A DNA stretch of 64,000 nt, from positions 62,001 to 126,000 of the forward strand of contig NZ_RBZV01000012.1 of NCBI RefSeq assembly GCF_003628145.1, written 5' to 3'. How positions within the stretch are numbered: the first letter of the stretch is position 1; each line of letters starts with the position of its first letter. A program made the position numbers and the translations under genes. The notes below the pieces were generated by a model. That model was given only the letters and a program-made list of their open reading frames with translations. It was not told the DNA's origin and ran no database searches. This stretch comes from Trinickia fusca. Its GTDB lineage: Bacteria; Pseudomonadota; Gammaproteobacteria; Burkholderiales; Burkholderiaceae. Shown here piece after piece: positions 63,296-64,000 of the stretch.

Positions 63296-63311
63296 CGGGA
63301 GCGACGTCGCG

Positions 63312-64000
63312 ATGAAAACCGTCACGCGCTCGACCTGTTGCTATTGCGGCGTAGGCTGCGGGGTGCTCGTCGAAACCGAGCACGGCCGCATCACGGGCAT
63401 CGCCGGCGATCCTGATCATCCCGCGAACTTCGGGCGCCTGTGCACGAAAGGCCGAACGCTGCCGCTCACGGCCTCGAGCACGACAGGCCGCGCGCTACGC
63501 CCCGAGATGCGCGTGACACGCGACGAGCCGCGCCAGGCGACCGATTGGGCGAGCGCGCTCGATCACGTGGCCGATCGTCTCGCGGCGATCATCGAACGCG
63601 ACGGGCCCGATGCGGTCGCCTTGTACATCTCCGGCCAGCTGCTGACGGAGGACTACTACGTTTTCAACAAGCTCGCGAAAGGCCTGATCCGCACCAACAA
63701 CATCGACACGAACTCGCGGCTGTGCATGTCGAGCGCCGTCACGGCCTACAAGAAGGCGCTCGGAGCAGACGGCCCGCCCACGTGTTACGAAGACCTCGAG
63801 CTCGCGCAGACGGTGCTGTTCGCCGGCAGCAACATGCCGTATGCCCACCCCGTGCTGTTTCGCCGCCTCGAGGACGCGAAAGCGAAGAACCCCGACATCA
63901 AGTGGATCGTCGTCGATCCGCGGCGCACCGACGCGGCTGCGCTCGCCGATCTGCATCTGGCCATCGAGCCCGGCACCGACGTCGCGCTCTTCAACGGCAT
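63312..64000 (+). CDS. Assimilatory nitrate reductase catalytic subunit (3' end beyond window)
   Basis: ATG at 63312; the frame stays open to the window edge (about 229 residues). [4Fe-4S] cluster motif STCCYCGVGCGVLVE ... GRLCTKG, then the molybdopterin domain (LYISGQLLTEDYYVFNKLAK, NIDTNSRLCMSSAVTAYKKA, WIVVDPRRTDAA). This matches NasA/NarB. Third gene of the nirBD operon, 16 bases after nirD. Only a truncated part is seen. Confidence 0.95.
   Translation, partial: MKTVTRSTCCYCGVGCGVLVETEHGRITGIAGDPDHPANFGRLCTKGRTLPLTASSTTGRALRPEMRVTRDEPRQATDWASALDHVADRLAAIIERDGPDAVALYISGQLLTEDYYVFNKLAKGLIRTNNIDTNSRLCMSSAVTAYKKALGADGPPTCYEDLELAQTVLFAGSNMPYAHPVLFRRLEDAKAKNPDIKWIVVDPRRTDAAALADLHLAIEPGTDVALFNG

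Overview
The window is high-GC (about 63-66% by eye), densely packed proteobacterial DNA. Gene content points to the Burkholderiaceae (Burkholderia/Paraburkholderia/Trinickia-like) and to a plant- or eukaryote-associated life style. There is a complete Hrp2-class (Ralstonia/Xanthomonas-type) type III secretion apparatus, its AraC-type master regulator HrpB/HrpX, a type IVb (R64/BFP-like) pilus operon, the Kdp potassium pump and an assimilatory nitrate/nitrite reductase operon.

Left edge, 1-2223: the C-terminal part of a PatG/PatA-type (cyanobactin maturation) protein, then four consecutive small cysteine-rich ORFs, each with its own ribosome-binding site. All four carry a G-[I/V]-x-P-S-like motif just ahead of the cysteine-rich part, resembling the GVEPS/GLEAS cleavage sites of PatE cyanobactin precursors. 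I regard this as a probable undescribed cyanobactin-like RiPP locus in a proteobacterium. A fifth, apparently frameshifted and truncated ORF abuts the secretion cluster.

2225-18260: the T3SS core. Leftward: hrpB1-hrpB2-hrcJ-hrpB4-hrpB5(sctL)-hrcN-hrpB7-hrcT. Rightward: hrcU-hrcV-hpaP-hrcQ-hrcR-hrcS-hpaA-hrpD5(sctD)-hrpD6-hrpE-hpaB. Four PIP/hrpII boxes (TTCGB-N15-TTCGB, each followed about 30-32 bases on by a YANNNT-like -10) lie in the divergent hrpB1/hrcU gap (two), inside hpaP (for hrcQ) and at the end of hpaA (for sctD) . A fifth lies at 49440. The expected hrcC is not downstream of hrcT. It is at 35165-36985, directly behind the pilus operon, followed by a histidine kinase, a response regulator and a second, degenerate SctC-like gene. 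A small HrpE-like protein under its own PIP box and the hrpB/hrpX regulator lie at 49.4-51.6 kb. No translocon gene (hrpF/popF) is present.

18308-31673: a KimA-like APC permease, a lytic transglycosylase, the kdpFABC operon running straight into kdpE with no kdpD, several small unknown genes, a P-loop kinase and a bactofilin-like repeat membrane protein.

31704-49031: sctC-like paralogue, two-component pair, hrcC, then (all leftward) pilV, pilM, pilS, pilR, pilQ, pilP, pilO, pilN, pilL, with a PilT-like retraction ATPase divergent from pilL.

51701-64000: GNAT acetyltransferase, luciferase-like monooxygenase, a three-gene leftward operon (Rieske oxygenase, MenD-like ThDP enzyme, polysaccharide-pyruvyl-transferase-like protein) that looks biosynthetic, small unknown genes, a 1-Cys peroxiredoxin, and nirB-nirD-nasA (last one cut by the window edge) behind a probable NtrC/sigma-54 promoter and an attenuator-like leader hairpin.
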